A stretch of DNA of 21,030 nt from Bacillota bacterium. Lineage in GTDB: Bacteria > Bacillota > Bacilli > Alicyclobacillales > Alicyclobacillaceae. The position numbers and the translations under genes are program-made. The DNA is taken from assembly GCA_021820805.1 (NCBI GenBank), contig JAKADF010000006.1, forward strand, positions 1-21,030. Reading direction: 5' to 3'. Shown here piece by piece: positions 1-7,991 of the stretch; positions within the stretch are counted from its first letter, which is position 1, and each line of letters starts with the position of its first letter. Below the pieces are notes generated by a model. The model was not told where the DNA came from, ran no database searches, and was given only the letters and a program-made list of their open reading frames with translations.

Positions 1-1
1 G

Positions 2-685
2 CCGCTAACGCGAGAACAGGTTGTTCGAAGAGCAGCACTAGAGGTTCAAGATGGTTTCTACGTTAACCTTGGAATTGGTATGCCTACTTTAGTTTCCAAT
101 TTTATTCCGAGTGATGTTGAGGTTATGTTGCATTCTGAAAATGGAATGTTAGGGATTGGGCCGTACCCCATTGAAGGCTTAGAAGATCCGGATTTAATCA
201 ACGCAGGTAAGGAGACTGTGACACTCAGGACAGGAGGTGCCTTTTTTGACAGCGCTGAATCTTTCGCAATGATTCGCGGGGGCCATATTGATTTGGCGAT
301 TCTCGGCGCAATGGAAGTCTCAGAATATGGAGATCTTGCGAATTGGACCATTCCAGGAAAAATGATTAAGGGAATGGGCGGTGCGATGGACCTTGTTCAT
401 GGTGCGAAACGTGTTGTCGTTACAATGGACCATGTCAATAAGCATGGTGAGCCAAAGATACTAAGCAAGTGCAAATTGCCGCTCACTGGTCAGCGGGTTG
501 TGCAAAGAATTATCACGAATTTTGCCGTCTTGGATGTGACGAGTGCAGGTCTTGTGCTGCTTGAGGTCGCAGAAGGACACACAATTGAAGAGATCCAACA
601 GATTACCGAGCCTAAACTCATCGTACCGAAGGATGGCGTCAAGACAATTTCATTTGAACAAAAACGTGAAATGGTTCTTGTCTAA
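2..685 (+). CDS. scoB: 3-oxoacid CoA-transferase subunit B, 5'-partial
   Basis: Beta subunit of a class I CoA-transferase that moves CoA between succinyl-CoA (or acetyl-CoA) and acetoacetate in the cytoplasm. The reading frame is open to the left edge; the first visible residues ([18 protein letters not shown]) match the usual N-terminus, so only a few codons should be missing. The family signature LHSENG is present, and its Glu, encoded at 137-139, is the residue that forms the acyl-CoA thioester in this family. A glycine-rich G-I-G-M-P-T segment precedes it. About 227 residues are visible against a usual 215-220, so it is nearly complete. The alpha subunit gene is expected just left of the window. 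Two genes of the same pathway follow closely, which supports acetoacetate as substrate. Family assignment is firm; exact substrate is inferred. Confidence 0.9.
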   Translation, partial: PLTREQVVRRAALEVQDGFYVNLGIGMPTLVSNFIPSDVEVMLHSENGMLGIGPYPIEGLEDPDLINAGKETVTLRTGGAFFDSAESFAMIRGGHIDLAILGAMEVSEYGDLANWTIPGKMIKGMGGAMDLVHGAKRVVVTMDHVNKHGEPKILSKCKLPLTGQRVVQRIITNFAVLDVTSAGLVLLEVAEGHTIEEIQQITEPKLIVPKDGVKTISFEQKREMVLV

Positions 686-718
686 TATTTTCTTTTAAAG
701 TTCAGGGAGATGGCGATA

Positions 719-1495
719 GTGGTTAAAGAAAAATCAGTAATTGTCACAGGCGCAGCAAGTGGAATTGGCCTTTCAATAGCGACGAAATTTGCAGAAAACG
801 GCGCACATGTTGTCCTATCTGATCTAAATGAAGCAAAACTAGAAACAGTTACGAAACAATTAGCGGAAAATGGATATACAGTGCGCCATTTCGCTGCAGA
901 TGCAAGTAAGGAAACAGATATCCAAAGCCTTCTTGCATTTACCCATGAAACAGTCGGATCGATTGATGTTCTGGTTAACAATGCGGGTATGCAATTTGTC
1001 TCAAGGATTGAAGATTTTCCGGTAGAAAAGTTTAATGCGCTGATTTCACTCATGCTGGTAGGCCCATTTATTTCAACGAAATATGCATTCCCATACATGA
1101 AGGAACAGAAGTTTGGCCGTATTATCAATATGGCATCCATCAATGGCTTGGTTGGTTTTGCTGGAAAAGCTGCATACAATTCCGCAAAACATGGCGTAAT
1201 TGGACTTACAAAGGTAGCGGCTCTGGAAGGCGCACAGTACGGAATTACTGTGAATGCCATTTGCCCAGGGTATGTGGATACGCCACTTGTCCGAAACCAA
1301 TTGCAAGATCTCGCTAAAAATCGAGGTGTTGCACTAGAAAGTGTGCTTGAAGAAGTGATTTATCCGCTCGTCCCACAGCGTAGATTACTTGATCCGTCTG
1401 AGATTGCTGACTATGTTCTATTCCTTTGTTCAGATAAAGCAAGAAGTGTTACTGGACAAGCTGTTGTGATTGATGGTGGATATGTGGCTCAATAA
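719..1495 (+). CDS. D-3-hydroxybutyrate dehydrogenase (SDR family)
   Basis: Classical short-chain dehydrogenase, about 258 residues, expected to oxidise (R)-3-hydroxybutyrate to acetoacetate with NAD. With the GTG start used here it has the TGAASGIG cofactor loop at 10-17, NNAG at 87-90 and the catalytic set Ser140, Tyr153, Lys157 (YNSAK). An Asp ends beta strand 2 (LSDLN), which favours NAD over NADP. The segment around GLVGFAGKAAYNSAKHG followed by PGYVDTPLVRNQ is typical of 3-hydroxybutyrate dehydrogenases. Start choice: an in-frame ATG at 710 lies directly against the AGGGAG ribosome site (704-709), too close for use, while GTG 719 sits nine bases after it. It lies between scoB and a thiolase with short gaps, as expected for 3-hydroxybutyrate to acetyl-CoA conversion. 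Confidence 0.87.
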   Translation: MVKEKSVIVTGAASGIGLSIATKFAENGAHVVLSDLNEAKLETVTKQLAENGYTVRHFAADASKETDIQSLLAFTHETVGSIDVLVNNAGMQFVSRIEDFPVEKFNALISLMLVGPFISTKYAFPYMKEQKFGRIINMASINGLVGFAGKAAYNSAKHGVIGLTKVAALEGAQYGITVNAICPGYVDTPLVRNQLQDLAKNRGVALESVLEEVIYPLVPQRRLLDPSEIADYVLFLCSDKARSVTGQAVVIDGGYVAQ

Positions 1496-1524
1496 GATTT
1501 TCTTTTGACGGAGGAGAATCATAA

Positions 1525-2709
1525 ATGTCTAATGAAGCTGTAATTGTCAGTGCTGTACGTACCCCTATTGGGAACTTTATGGGCTCACTGTCGTCGCTGT
1601 CCGCTGTCCGTTTAGGTTCAGTTGTTATTACCGAAGCGCTGAAACGGGCGGGTGCAGACTCAGATTTTGTAGAAGAAGTGATTATGGGGAATGTGCTCCA
1701 GGCTGGGTTAGGACAGAATCCAGCTCGGCAAGCTTCGATTCAAGCCGGCCTTCTGAATTCAGTCCCGGCTGTAACGATTAATAAGTTGTGCGGATCCGGC
1801 CTAAAAGCGGTTATGCTCGCAGCACAAGCAATTCGCTGCAGCGATAATGATTTTATTGTCGCTGGTGGAATGGAGAGTATGTCAAATGCCCCATATATTC
1901 TTCCAAAAGCACGCACTGGATACCGTATGGGGGACCAAAAGATTGTTGACAGTTTAATCCACGATGGTCTCTGGTGTGCTTTTACGGATGTGCATATGGG
2001 CATAACAGCCGAGAATGTAGCTGAAAAGTACGAAATCACGAGAGAAATGGAAGATGAGTTTGCTGCAAAAAGTCAGCAAAAAGCAGAACTAGCAATCCGT
2101 GAAGAGAAATTTAGCAGTGAAATTGTCCCAGTTTCTGTTCCGCAAAGGAAGGGTAACCTTCTTCTAGTGGAGAAAGATGAATTTCCTCGTCCTGGGACAA
2201 CTGTTGAAGCTTTATCTAAGCTGCATCCGGCATTTAAGCGGGATGGGACGGTAACGGCTGGAAACGCATCAGGCATCAATGACGGAGCAGCTGCACTTGT
2301 TGTTATGAGTCGTGAAAAGGCAAAATCGCTAAACGTACAGCCGATGGCTCGAATTGTGAGCTATGCAAGTGTCGGAGTAGATCCGGCCTATATGGGTCTT
2401 GGCCCAATACAAGCAACTCGCAAGGCATTACAAAAAGCTGGATTAACAATTAATGATATCGAATTAATTGAAGCAAACGAGGCATTTGCTGCCCAGTCGA
2501 TTGTTGTAGCCCGTGAACTTGGTTTTAATGAAGAGAAAGTAAATGTAAATGGTGGAGCAATTGCGCTTGGGCACCCAATCGGTGCAAGTGGTGCGCGCAT
2601 TCTTGTGACGCTTCTCCATGAACTTGAGAAGCGCTCCCTTGGCCTTGGACTAGCAACACTTTGTATCGGTGGAGGCCAAGGAGTGGCGATGATTGTAGAG
2701 AGAATTTAG
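1525..2709 (+). CDS. acetyl-CoA C-acetyltransferase (thiolase II)
   Basis: Biosynthetic/degradative thiolase of 394 residues, full family length, joining two acetyl-CoA to acetoacetyl-CoA or cleaving the latter. The catalytic residues are visible: nucleophile Cys89 in NKLCGSG, His350 in [12 protein letters not shown] and Cys380 in LCIGGGQG. A strong ribosome site GGAGGAG lies at 1510-1516. It is the last gene of the three-gene run; together with scoB and the 3-hydroxybutyrate dehydrogenase it completes a route from 3-hydroxybutyrate through acetoacetate and acetoacetyl-CoA to acetyl-CoA. A hairpin terminator follows about 15 bases after the stop. Family call is firm. Confidence 0.95.
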   Translation: MSNEAVIVSAVRTPIGNFMGSLSSLSAVRLGSVVITEALKRAGADSDFVEEVIMGNVLQAGLGQNPARQASIQAGLLNSVPAVTINKLCGSGLKAVMLAAQAIRCSDNDFIVAGGMESMSNAPYILPKARTGYRMGDQKIVDSLIHDGLWCAFTDVHMGITAENVAEKYEITREMEDEFAAKSQQKAELAIREEKFSSEIVPVSVPQRKGNLLLVEKDEFPRPGTTVEALSKLHPAFKRDGTVTAGNASGINDGAAALVVMSREKAKSLNVQPMARIVSYASVGVDPAYMGLGPIQATRKALQKAGLTINDIELIEANEAFAAQSIVVARELGFNEEKVNVNGGAIALGHPIGASGARILVTLLHELEKRSLGLGLATLCIGGGQGVAMIVERI

Positions 2710-2723
2710 ATTTTATCTTTTGT

Positions 2724-2756
2724 ACAAACGCCCTGTAAAGAAAACGGGGCGTTTGT
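2724..2756 (+). terminator. intrinsic terminator after the thiolase gene
   Basis: A perfect 10-bp inverted repeat (ACAAACGCCC at 2724-2733, GGGCGTTTGT at 2747-2756) encloses a 13-base loop just after the thiolase stop. The T-run that should follow is weak, so it may be a hairpin-dominated terminator. Confidence 0.7.
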
Positions 2757-2806
2757 CGCTTATTGGTCGACCCTTGCGTAGTTCACAGACTTCTTATACC
2801 TACCCA

Positions 2807-3150
2807 TTAATCTTCTTTCTTGATGCAGAGGTTTCTCATTTTCTTAATTAGAGTCGAATGGTCAATACCCAGTTTCCGTGCAGCCTGTCGAATAGAGGGA
2901 GTTGTCTGTAGTGCCTCCCCAATGAGTTTACGTTCATACTGTGAAACAGCTGATTTAAGTGTCATTGTTTCATGGCTTGAATCATGGGTCTGCATTGTTG
3001 CTGGAAGATGATAGGTTTCCACGTAGTCGGAAGGGATAGAAACGACAATATTTTCGATTATGTTTTTTAACTCACGGACGTTCCCTGGCCATGTGTATTG
3101 CTTTAAAGCAGTAATGCAATCTTTGGAGAGATGTTTTTCCACACGATGAT
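2807..3150 (-). pseudogene. sigma-54-dependent activator, C-terminal remnant
   Basis: Only the last ~110 residues of a sigma-54 interacting AAA+ regulator are left. The minus-strand reading shows the end of the AAA+ domain with the WPGNVREL motif of this family, then a linker and a Fis-type helix-turn-helix (QAARKLGIDHSTLIKKMRNL) before the stop at 2807. The sensory region, Walker A, Walker B and GAFTGA segments are absent. Homology ends near 3145-3155, where the sequence changes into an EamA transporter gene on the other strand. The frame stays open to 3253, but those extra residues are the antisense of the transporter. Regulators of this type often control acetoacetate or butyrate genes, so it may once have served the operon to its left; that is inference. 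It cannot work as an activator now. Confidence 0.85.
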
Positions 3151-3674
3151 TCATCGGTATAGCATCTATCAGCATTAAAGGGATTGAAGGCCACATTTCC
3201 ATTGTCGGTATTATACTTAGTATCTTGTCTGCCTTGTCCTGGGCACTCGGCACCGTATACTGGAAACGTATTCAAGGTCAGGCAGATTTGCTATGGTTTG
3301 TTGCAATTCCGTTCACCTTTGGGGGTATTGTACTAACTACAATTGGTTCCTTTACAGAGTCATTTTCGCAAATTCACTTCACAGGTGAGTTAGTGTTTAG
3401 TTTGACATATTCGTTTCTCATCGGAACAACGTTATCATGGATTACATATCTACAACTTGTTCATCTCGGAGAGTTTAGTAAAGTTGCAGCCTGGACATTT
3501 TTTGTTCCACTTCTATCTGTTATCGTATCAGCAGTCTGGCTACACGAACCCGTCAATATATCACTCGTGATTGGACTTGTTTCAATTGTGATTGGCATCT
3601 ATCTTGTGAATCATTCACCTTCAGGAAAACGTAAATTCCGTCAAAGCAATTCAAATAAGGCCTCCTTGCTCTAA
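3150..3674 (+). pseudogene. EamA/DMT-family transporter, C-terminal half
   Basis: The second EamA repeat of a ten-helix drug/metabolite transporter is intact (ILSALSWALGTVYWKR, then several hydrophobic helices, then FFVPLLSVIVSAVWLHEP and a short charged tail), but the first repeat is missing. The homologous frame can be followed upstream of any start codon to about 3150 (FIGIASISIKG); an in-frame TGA stands at 3147. A TTG at 3225 is the first usable start and would cut into the first helix of the repeat. The left edge touches the truncated sigma-54 regulator on the opposite strand, so both genes appear to have lost their 5' parts in one event. Probably non-functional, although a five-helix protein cannot be excluded. 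Confidence 0.8.
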
Positions 3675-3799
3675 AACAAGGTAGCCCCAAACCGGGCAGA
3701 TTTGTACTCCAACTGCCGCCTTATTTCACCAAAGCCCATATCGAAGATTGCCTGAGCCAACTGATAATTCTTTATCACAAAAATCCTAGATAACCGATG
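3671..3799 (-). pseudogene. IS200/IS605-family OrfB (TnpB) fragment
   Basis: On the minus strand the stretch 3671-3799 reads as about 42 residues containing KNYQLAQAIFDMGFGEIRRQ followed by LEYKSARFG. This matches the conserved TnpB segment of the type KLAKAI-D---GEFRRQLEYK---YG that precedes the RuvC-II/zinc-finger region. An in-frame stop at 3800-3802 closes it upstream and a TAG at 3671-3673 ends it where TnpB would normally continue into its zinc finger. No left or right element ends and no TnpA are visible. It lies exactly between two other truncated genes, so the insertion and later decay of this element probably explain part of the local damage. Confidence 0.75.
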
Positions 3800-4016
3800 C
3801 TAGATTCCCACATACTAAACGACTAATAAATTTATGTACAAAATGTTCAATGATTTTCACATCAATTTAAAATGGGCGTTCATTATCCTCAGTAGAAATG
3901 TAAAAATATCTATTAATGTGCAGTCTGGAATTCTGGAATTAATCCGGAAACCTAGACTTTTTTTGGAGTTTTATATACAGCAATGGCTTGTACATCACTG
4001 TTATACTGAAAAACCG

Positions 4017-4406
4017 GAGCACGCCATGGCTCAGACACTCGGCGGGATGGTTGCTGTAATGCATGGCCAATGTGTCGCAGCCATGCTCACTCTAGTCATG
4101 GAATACAACTGGATGGGTGAACCCGAGAAGTTTGCCCGAATTGCCGAGGCACTTAACGTTAATACATTCGGCATGAGCATCGACGTAGCATCAAAAGCAT
4201 CGATACTCGAAGATAAACAACTCGTCCGAGAGCTAAATGTACCATCTCTCATCGAACAAGGCGTAAATCCAAAAGAGATTGAGCGGTATGCAAAGGCAGC
4301 ATTTGATGATCCACAGACAATCGGAAACTCAAGACAAATCAATATAGACGGCTACAAGTGGATTTATGGGCGTTGTTTTGGGGAGGAAGAATCAACGATT
4401 CAATGA
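4017..4406 (+). pseudogene. iron-containing alcohol dehydrogenase, C-terminal remnant
   Basis: About 130 residues match the C-terminal helical domain of group III (Fe-dependent) alcohol dehydrogenases: EHAMAQTLGG, then MHG, then VMEYNWMGEPEKFARIAEAL, then a typical tail with NPKEIERYAKAAFDDPQTIGN. The NAD-binding N-terminal domain is missing; the frame is open from 3834 but residues before 4017 do not resemble the family. Two metal-ligand histidines (of EHAMA and of MHG) are kept, whereas the His usually found in the HAMAH pattern is Gln here. A strong terminator follows. It cannot bind NAD and is most likely a dead gene. Confidence 0.8.
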
Positions 4407-4436
4407 TAGGGTTGCATACACTCAGTATATATGAGC

Positions 4437-4468
4437 AAATAAAACGGGCGGTATGCCCGTTTTATTTT
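4437..4468. terminator. strong intrinsic terminator, likely bidirectional
   Basis: A perfect 13-bp stem (4437-4449 with 4455-4467) closes a 5-base GGTAT loop. The right arm ends in TTTTATTTT and the left arm begins AAATAAAA, so it can stop transcription from both sides. It separates the alcohol dehydrogenase remnant (+) from the 3' end of the IclR regulator (-). Confidence 0.85.
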
Positions 4469-4517
4469 GGATCAATCTAAGATTAGTGGATATCGACAGC
4501 GAAATGCATCATAAAGA

Positions 4518-5288
4518 TTAGCTTTCTTTATAACCAATGAGTTTCGAAATACGCATCGCGGTCTGTTTTACATACGGAATCATTTCGGGAATCTTGGCTT
4601 CCATTCTGTCCACTGGTCCCGCTAAGCTTACAGCAGCTACCACAGCATTAGAATAATCCTTGATTGGTGAGCTAACTGCAGATGCGCCATCATTTAAATC
4701 ATTGCGTGTAATTGCGTACCCACATTCACGAATCCGATTAATTTCTGCAATTAATGTTTCTTTATCAGATATTGTGGTGTGAGAAAAAGCCACTAAATTT
4801 ATCGAATCTAGATATTGATTGAGTTGTGTATCAGTAAATCCAGACAGAATAGACTTTCCTGTTGCGCTTGCATAGAGAGGTACCTTATCGCCTATTTGCC
4901 GAATAAGGGCTATTGCGTGAAGGCTGTCTATCTTTTCAATAACGATTCCCTCATACGCAGGTGAGGAAAGTATTGTGAGGTAAACTGTTTCGTCAAACAT
5001 TGCATGGAGTTCCTTCATTATTGGAACTGCAATCTCGCGAAGATCAATATTGTTATAGGCTTGAAGCCCCAACTGAATAAGAGAAGTACTTAGCGAATAT
5101 TCGGCAGTATTCGGATCCTTTCTAATGAAACCTCTTTCCTGAAGGGTGTTCAGCACATTATAGCAGGTGCTTGGGGCGAAATGCAGTGATTCACATATAT
5201 CACGAAAGGTTGCATTTTTACAATCTCGCAATAGTTCTAAAATATCGATGGCTTTGTGGACTGAAGGCACTTGATATGCTTTTTGCAA
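4518..5288 (-). CDS. IclR-family transcriptional regulator
   Basis: DNA-binding regulator of about 256 residues, the normal IclR length. The N-terminus (YQVPSVHKAIDILELL) opens a winged helix-turn-helix with ATFRDICESLHFAPSTCYNV as the helix-turn-helix core and a wing ending in YSLSTSLIQLG. The C-terminal effector domain follows, with VPLYASATGKSILSGF and later a DGASAVSSPI segment typical of the ligand pocket. Start choice: TTG at 5288, because GGGAGG (5298-5303) lies nine bases upstream and the protein then begins just before the IclR homology; the frame extends to an ATG at 5423, but that adds 45 unrelated residues. Divergent from the CoA-transferase/sugar locus, so it probably controls it and itself from the shared 260-bp gap. 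IclR proteins commonly sense small carboxylic acids, which suits the neighbouring genes; the actual ligand is unknown. Confidence 0.93.
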   Translation of the reverse strand: MQKAYQVPSVHKAIDILELLRDCKNATFRDICESLHFAPSTCYNVLNTLQERGFIRKDPNTAEYSLSTSLIQLGLQAYNNIDLREIAVPIMKELHAMFDETVYLTILSSPAYEGIVIEKIDSLHAIALIRQIGDKVPLYASATGKSILSGFTDTQLNQYLDSINLVAFSHTTISDKETLIAEINRIRECGYAITRNDLNDGASAVSSPIKDYSNAVVAAVSLAGPVDRMEAKIPEMIPYVKQTAMRISKLIGYKES

Positions 5289-5441
5289 ATTATTCTGCCT
5301 CCCAAAAATATATAGCGACCGAAAGTATATCATAATAGATCGCAGTATGTCAAAGAGAATTTGAATATTCTGATTTCGAATTGCCGTCTTGTAATTTTTA
5401 CATGTTCTAAAGCAATTTGTCAATCATTTTAACAGTATAGG

Positions 5442-5484
5442 TTCAATTATTTGAATTGACAAAAAATAATATAGGGAGTATTTT
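5442..5484 (+). promoter_or_regulatory. sigma-A promoter with adjoining palindrome
   Basis: TTGACA at 5456-5461, a 17-base spacer and TATTTT at 5479-5484 form a good sigma-A promoter pointing into the catabolic locus. The palindrome TTCAATTATTTGAA (5442-5455) touches the upstream side of the -35 box, a common position for an IclR-type operator. Operator role is inferred. Confidence 0.6.
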
Positions 5485-5500
5485 AAGGTCATGAATTACG

Positions 5501-5530
5501 TATATGTAAATTTAATTTCATATATGTAAA
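5501..5530 (+). repeat. TATATGTAAA direct repeat, 20-bp period
   Basis: The 10-mer TATATGTAAA occurs exactly at 5501-5510 and again at 5521-5530, a spacing of 20 bp or about two helical turns, between the predicted promoter and the first ribosome site. This would put two sites on one DNA face. A related TATATATGAAA lies at 12922-12932 ahead of the ABC transporter genes. Possible regulator binding sites. Confidence 0.45.
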
Positions 5531-5547
5531 GTAAAGAGGTGTAAATT

Positions 5548-6690
5548 GTGCCGCATCTAAAAGGAATCACTTGGGATCACACGCGTGGTTACGCACCAGT
5601 GCGAGCAGCGAGTGAAAGCTTTAAAAGCATTAATCCTGAAGTTCATGTGGAATGGGATGTACGTTCTTTAAAGGATTTTGGTGATTCACCAATAGAGCCG
5701 CTTGTGGAGAAATATGATCTACTAATGATTGATCATCCCTTTATTGGTACAGCTGCGGAAAAGAAAGTTTTTATTGCATTAGATGAATGGCTTTCTGAAG
5801 ATTACCTTAAGGATCAGGAAAAAAATACGGTAGGTAAAAGTTTTAGTAGTTACTCGTGGAATGGACATCAGTGGGCATTAGCAGCTGATGCAGCTGCTCA
5901 AGTAGCTGCTTATCGAAAAGATTTACTGGAGGAATTTGGGTTTTGTGTTCCTCGCACTTGGGAAGAAGTATTGAGATTAGCTTCGAATCTTCCAAATGGT
6001 AGAAAGGTTGCTTTGCCGTTAATGCCTACAGATGCTGTTTGCTGTTTCTTGTCCATATGTGCGAATATAGGCGGCACTGAATTTCTTACAGAGTCTTCTT
6101 TAAAGATTGATTTTGAACTGGGTAAAGATGCCTTAAGTTTGTTAAAAAAGTTAGTCCAAGTTGTCCATCCAAACTCTTTAAATATGAATCCAATTAATAC
6201 TTTGAATCTAATGTCATCTACGGATGAGGTTGTCTATGTGCCACTTCTTTTTGGCTATTCGAATTACTCGCGATCTAGCTATGCAAAAAATTTAATTCAT
6301 TTCGCTGACATACCATCTTACGGGGACGAACCAAGAGGAGGTGTTCTAGGTGGTGTAGGCATTTCGGTATCACAATTTTCAAAATATAAGAAAGAGTCAA
6401 TTAGCGTGGCAAGTTTTATAGCAAGCGGGGAATTTCAAAAGACCATCTATTTTGAATGTGGTGGGCAGCCTGCCCATCGCTCGGCGTGGATAGATCCAAC
6501 GGTTAACCTTGCTTCAAACAACTTTTTTGAACAAACACTTCGTACGCTCGATCTCAGTTATCTTCGTCCAAGATGCAGAGGATATAACATGTTTCAAGAG
6601 CAGGCCGGGAATGTCATTCATAATTTTCTCCGTCATAGTAGTGAAATTGCGGAAACAGTTCAACAGATAAATAATCTATCAAATTTTTAA
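5548..6690 (+). CDS. solute-binding-protein homologue without signal peptide
   Basis: A 380-residue protein with the fold signature of family 1 extracellular solute-binding proteins, but it begins MPHLKGITWDHTRGYAPVRA directly in the first beta strand and has no signal peptide or lipobox. An in-frame TAA at 5542-5544, just before the GTG start, rules out an upstream signal sequence; AAAGAGGTG at 5533-5541 is the ribosome site. Visible landmarks are YDLLMIDHPFIG (about 55-66), ALDEWL, WNGHQWALAADAAAQVAAYR and PRTWEEV, in the order seen in sugar-binding proteins. From memory, proteins of this signal-less type occur beside CaiB/BaiF transferases and crotonases in other bacteria. It should be cytoplasmic, so a role in ligand sensing or chaperoning of the pathway acid is more plausible than transport. 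First gene after the promoter; function unproven. Confidence 0.8.
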   Translation: MPHLKGITWDHTRGYAPVRAASESFKSINPEVHVEWDVRSLKDFGDSPIEPLVEKYDLLMIDHPFIGTAAEKKVFIALDEWLSEDYLKDQEKNTVGKSFSSYSWNGHQWALAADAAAQVAAYRKDLLEEFGFCVPRTWEEVLRLASNLPNGRKVALPLMPTDAVCCFLSICANIGGTEFLTESSLKIDFELGKDALSLLKKLVQVVHPNSLNMNPINTLNLMSSTDEVVYVPLLFGYSNYSRSSYAKNLIHFADIPSYGDEPRGGVLGGVGISVSQFSKYKKESISVASFIASGEFQKTIYFECGGQPAHRSAWIDPTVNLASNNFFEQTLRTLDLSYLRPRCRGYNMFQEQAGNVIHNFLRHSSEIAETVQQINNLSNF

Positions 6691-6751
6691 ATTTGTATCC
6701 ATTTACTGTTAAAAACAGCATGTTTCCTTGAATCAAAAAGGGAGTGATACG

Positions 6752-7969
6752 ATGGGCAATGGACCTTTGGATGGGATACGTGTTGTTGACATTTCTCATC
6801 ATATGGCAGGACCGATGGCTTCACAAAAATTAGGCGATTTTGGAGCAGATGTCTTAAAGGTCGAACCGCCAGGTTTAGGGGAGTGGACTCGAACACGCCC
6901 AATTGGTGATGCATGGGTTGGCGATTTCAATTCGTCGCTGATTGCACTAAATCGTAATAAACGCGGTGTTACATTGGATTTGAAAAAAGATAAAGGACTC
7001 AAATTGTTTTATAACTTGGTTGAGACTGCTGATATAGTGATAAGCAATTTTAGAGCTGATGTTACAAAAAGGCTGTGTGTCGATTATGAAACCTTAAAAA
7101 AAATAAACCCCAAAATAATATACTGTTCGATTACAGGATATGGAGAAGACGGACCGTACGCAAGCCGTCCAGGGCAAGATTTAATTATTCAATCTTTATC
7201 GGGAGTAACATGGAATGCTGGTAGAGCAAGTGACCCTCCAATACCAATTGGTACTTTTGCTGTTGATGCCTCTGCAGGGAATTTAGCATTAGCAGGTATA
7301 ACGACCGCATTATATTACCGTGAGAAAACCGGAGAGGGTCAGAAAATTTCAGTTAGTCTTTTAGGTTCGATTATGGATGTTCAAATACAGGAGTTTACGA
7401 CCTATTTGAATACTGGTAAACGTCCAGAACGGAGCGAAGAACTCCTTGCCCATCCGCTGATTAACAGTCCATATGGCATTCATATTACCAAGGACGGTTA
7501 TCTGGCATTGGCAATGACTCCTTTTGATAAGCTTGCGGATGCTTTAGAGTGTGATGACTTACGAAAGTTTACCAAGTGGGAGGATGGTCAAAAGTACCGA
7601 GATGAAATCTTTCGAATTGTTGCAGATGTTTTAAAGACTAGAACAACAAAAGATTGGATTAAACATCTCGATAAACATGATGTATGGTGCGGGCCAGTAA
7701 ACAATTATGACGACGTAGTAAAGGACCCTCAGATTCTACACAATAAAACCGTTCAGACTATAAACCATGAAAAGTATGGCGCTTTGAAAGTTGTTGCTAA
7801 TCCAATTTCATTTTCAAAAACCCCAGTTTCATATCGCCTGCCGCCGCCTGATTTAGGTGAGCATAACTACGAAGTCTTGAGAGAAATTGGCCTAAGTGAT
7901 ACAGAAATTGATGAAATAAAGCAATTAGGCGTAATTCAGCAGAATAAGCCAAAAACTTTCCGTATCTAA
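6752..7969 (+). CDS. CaiB/BaiF class III CoA-transferase 1
   Basis: Class III CoA-transferase of 405 residues, which moves CoA from a donor thioester to a carboxylic acid in the cytoplasm. The N-terminus PLDGIRVVD, LGDFGADVLKVE, NRNKRGVTLDLK and TGYGEDGPYASRPGQD are hallmark segments; Asp143 in RPGQD aligns with the catalytic Asp of the family. Start choice: ATG 6752, seven bases after AAGGGAG (6738-6744); a TTG at 6728 has no ribosome site. It shares the rare stretch WNAGRASDPPIP with CoA-transferase 3 of this locus, so those two are probably closest paralogues. It is followed 22 bases later by a crotonase, giving a transferase-hydratase pair like CaiB-CaiD. The acid substrate cannot be read from the sequence. 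Confidence 0.93.
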   Translation: MGNGPLDGIRVVDISHHMAGPMASQKLGDFGADVLKVEPPGLGEWTRTRPIGDAWVGDFNSSLIALNRNKRGVTLDLKKDKGLKLFYNLVETADIVISNFRADVTKRLCVDYETLKKINPKIIYCSITGYGEDGPYASRPGQDLIIQSLSGVTWNAGRASDPPIPIGTFAVDASAGNLALAGITTALYYREKTGEGQKISVSLLGSIMDVQIQEFTTYLNTGKRPERSEELLAHPLINSPYGIHITKDGYLALAMTPFDKLADALECDDLRKFTKWEDGQKYRDEIFRIVADVLKTRTTKDWIKHLDKHDVWCGPVNNYDDVVKDPQILHNKTVQTINHEKYGALKVVANPISFSKTPVSYRLPPPDLGEHNYEVLREIGLSDTEIDEIKQLGVIQQNKPKTFRI

Positions 7970-7991
7970 GTTAAAAAGGAGGTTTCTCCAA

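Noticed and set aside
682..1260. 192-codon minus-strand frame over the 3-hydroxybutyrate dehydrogenase
   Set aside because: Antisense shadow of a gene with complete SDR motifs.
4518..5423. Longer IclR protein from ATG 5423
   Set aside because: The 45 extra residues do not resemble the family and run into the promoter region; TTG 5288 has a well-placed GGGAGG.
5548..6690. Solute-binding homologue as the partner of the ABC permeases
   Set aside because: It lacks a signal peptide, cannot be extended upstream and lies 8 kb away, while a proper lipoprotein directly precedes the permeases.
6680..6718. Palindromes CAAATTT-TT-AAATTTG and CTGTT-AAA-AACAG after the solute-binding homologue
   Set aside because: A/T-rich and weak, no T-run at a fitting place; unlikely to terminate transcription between two genes of one operon.
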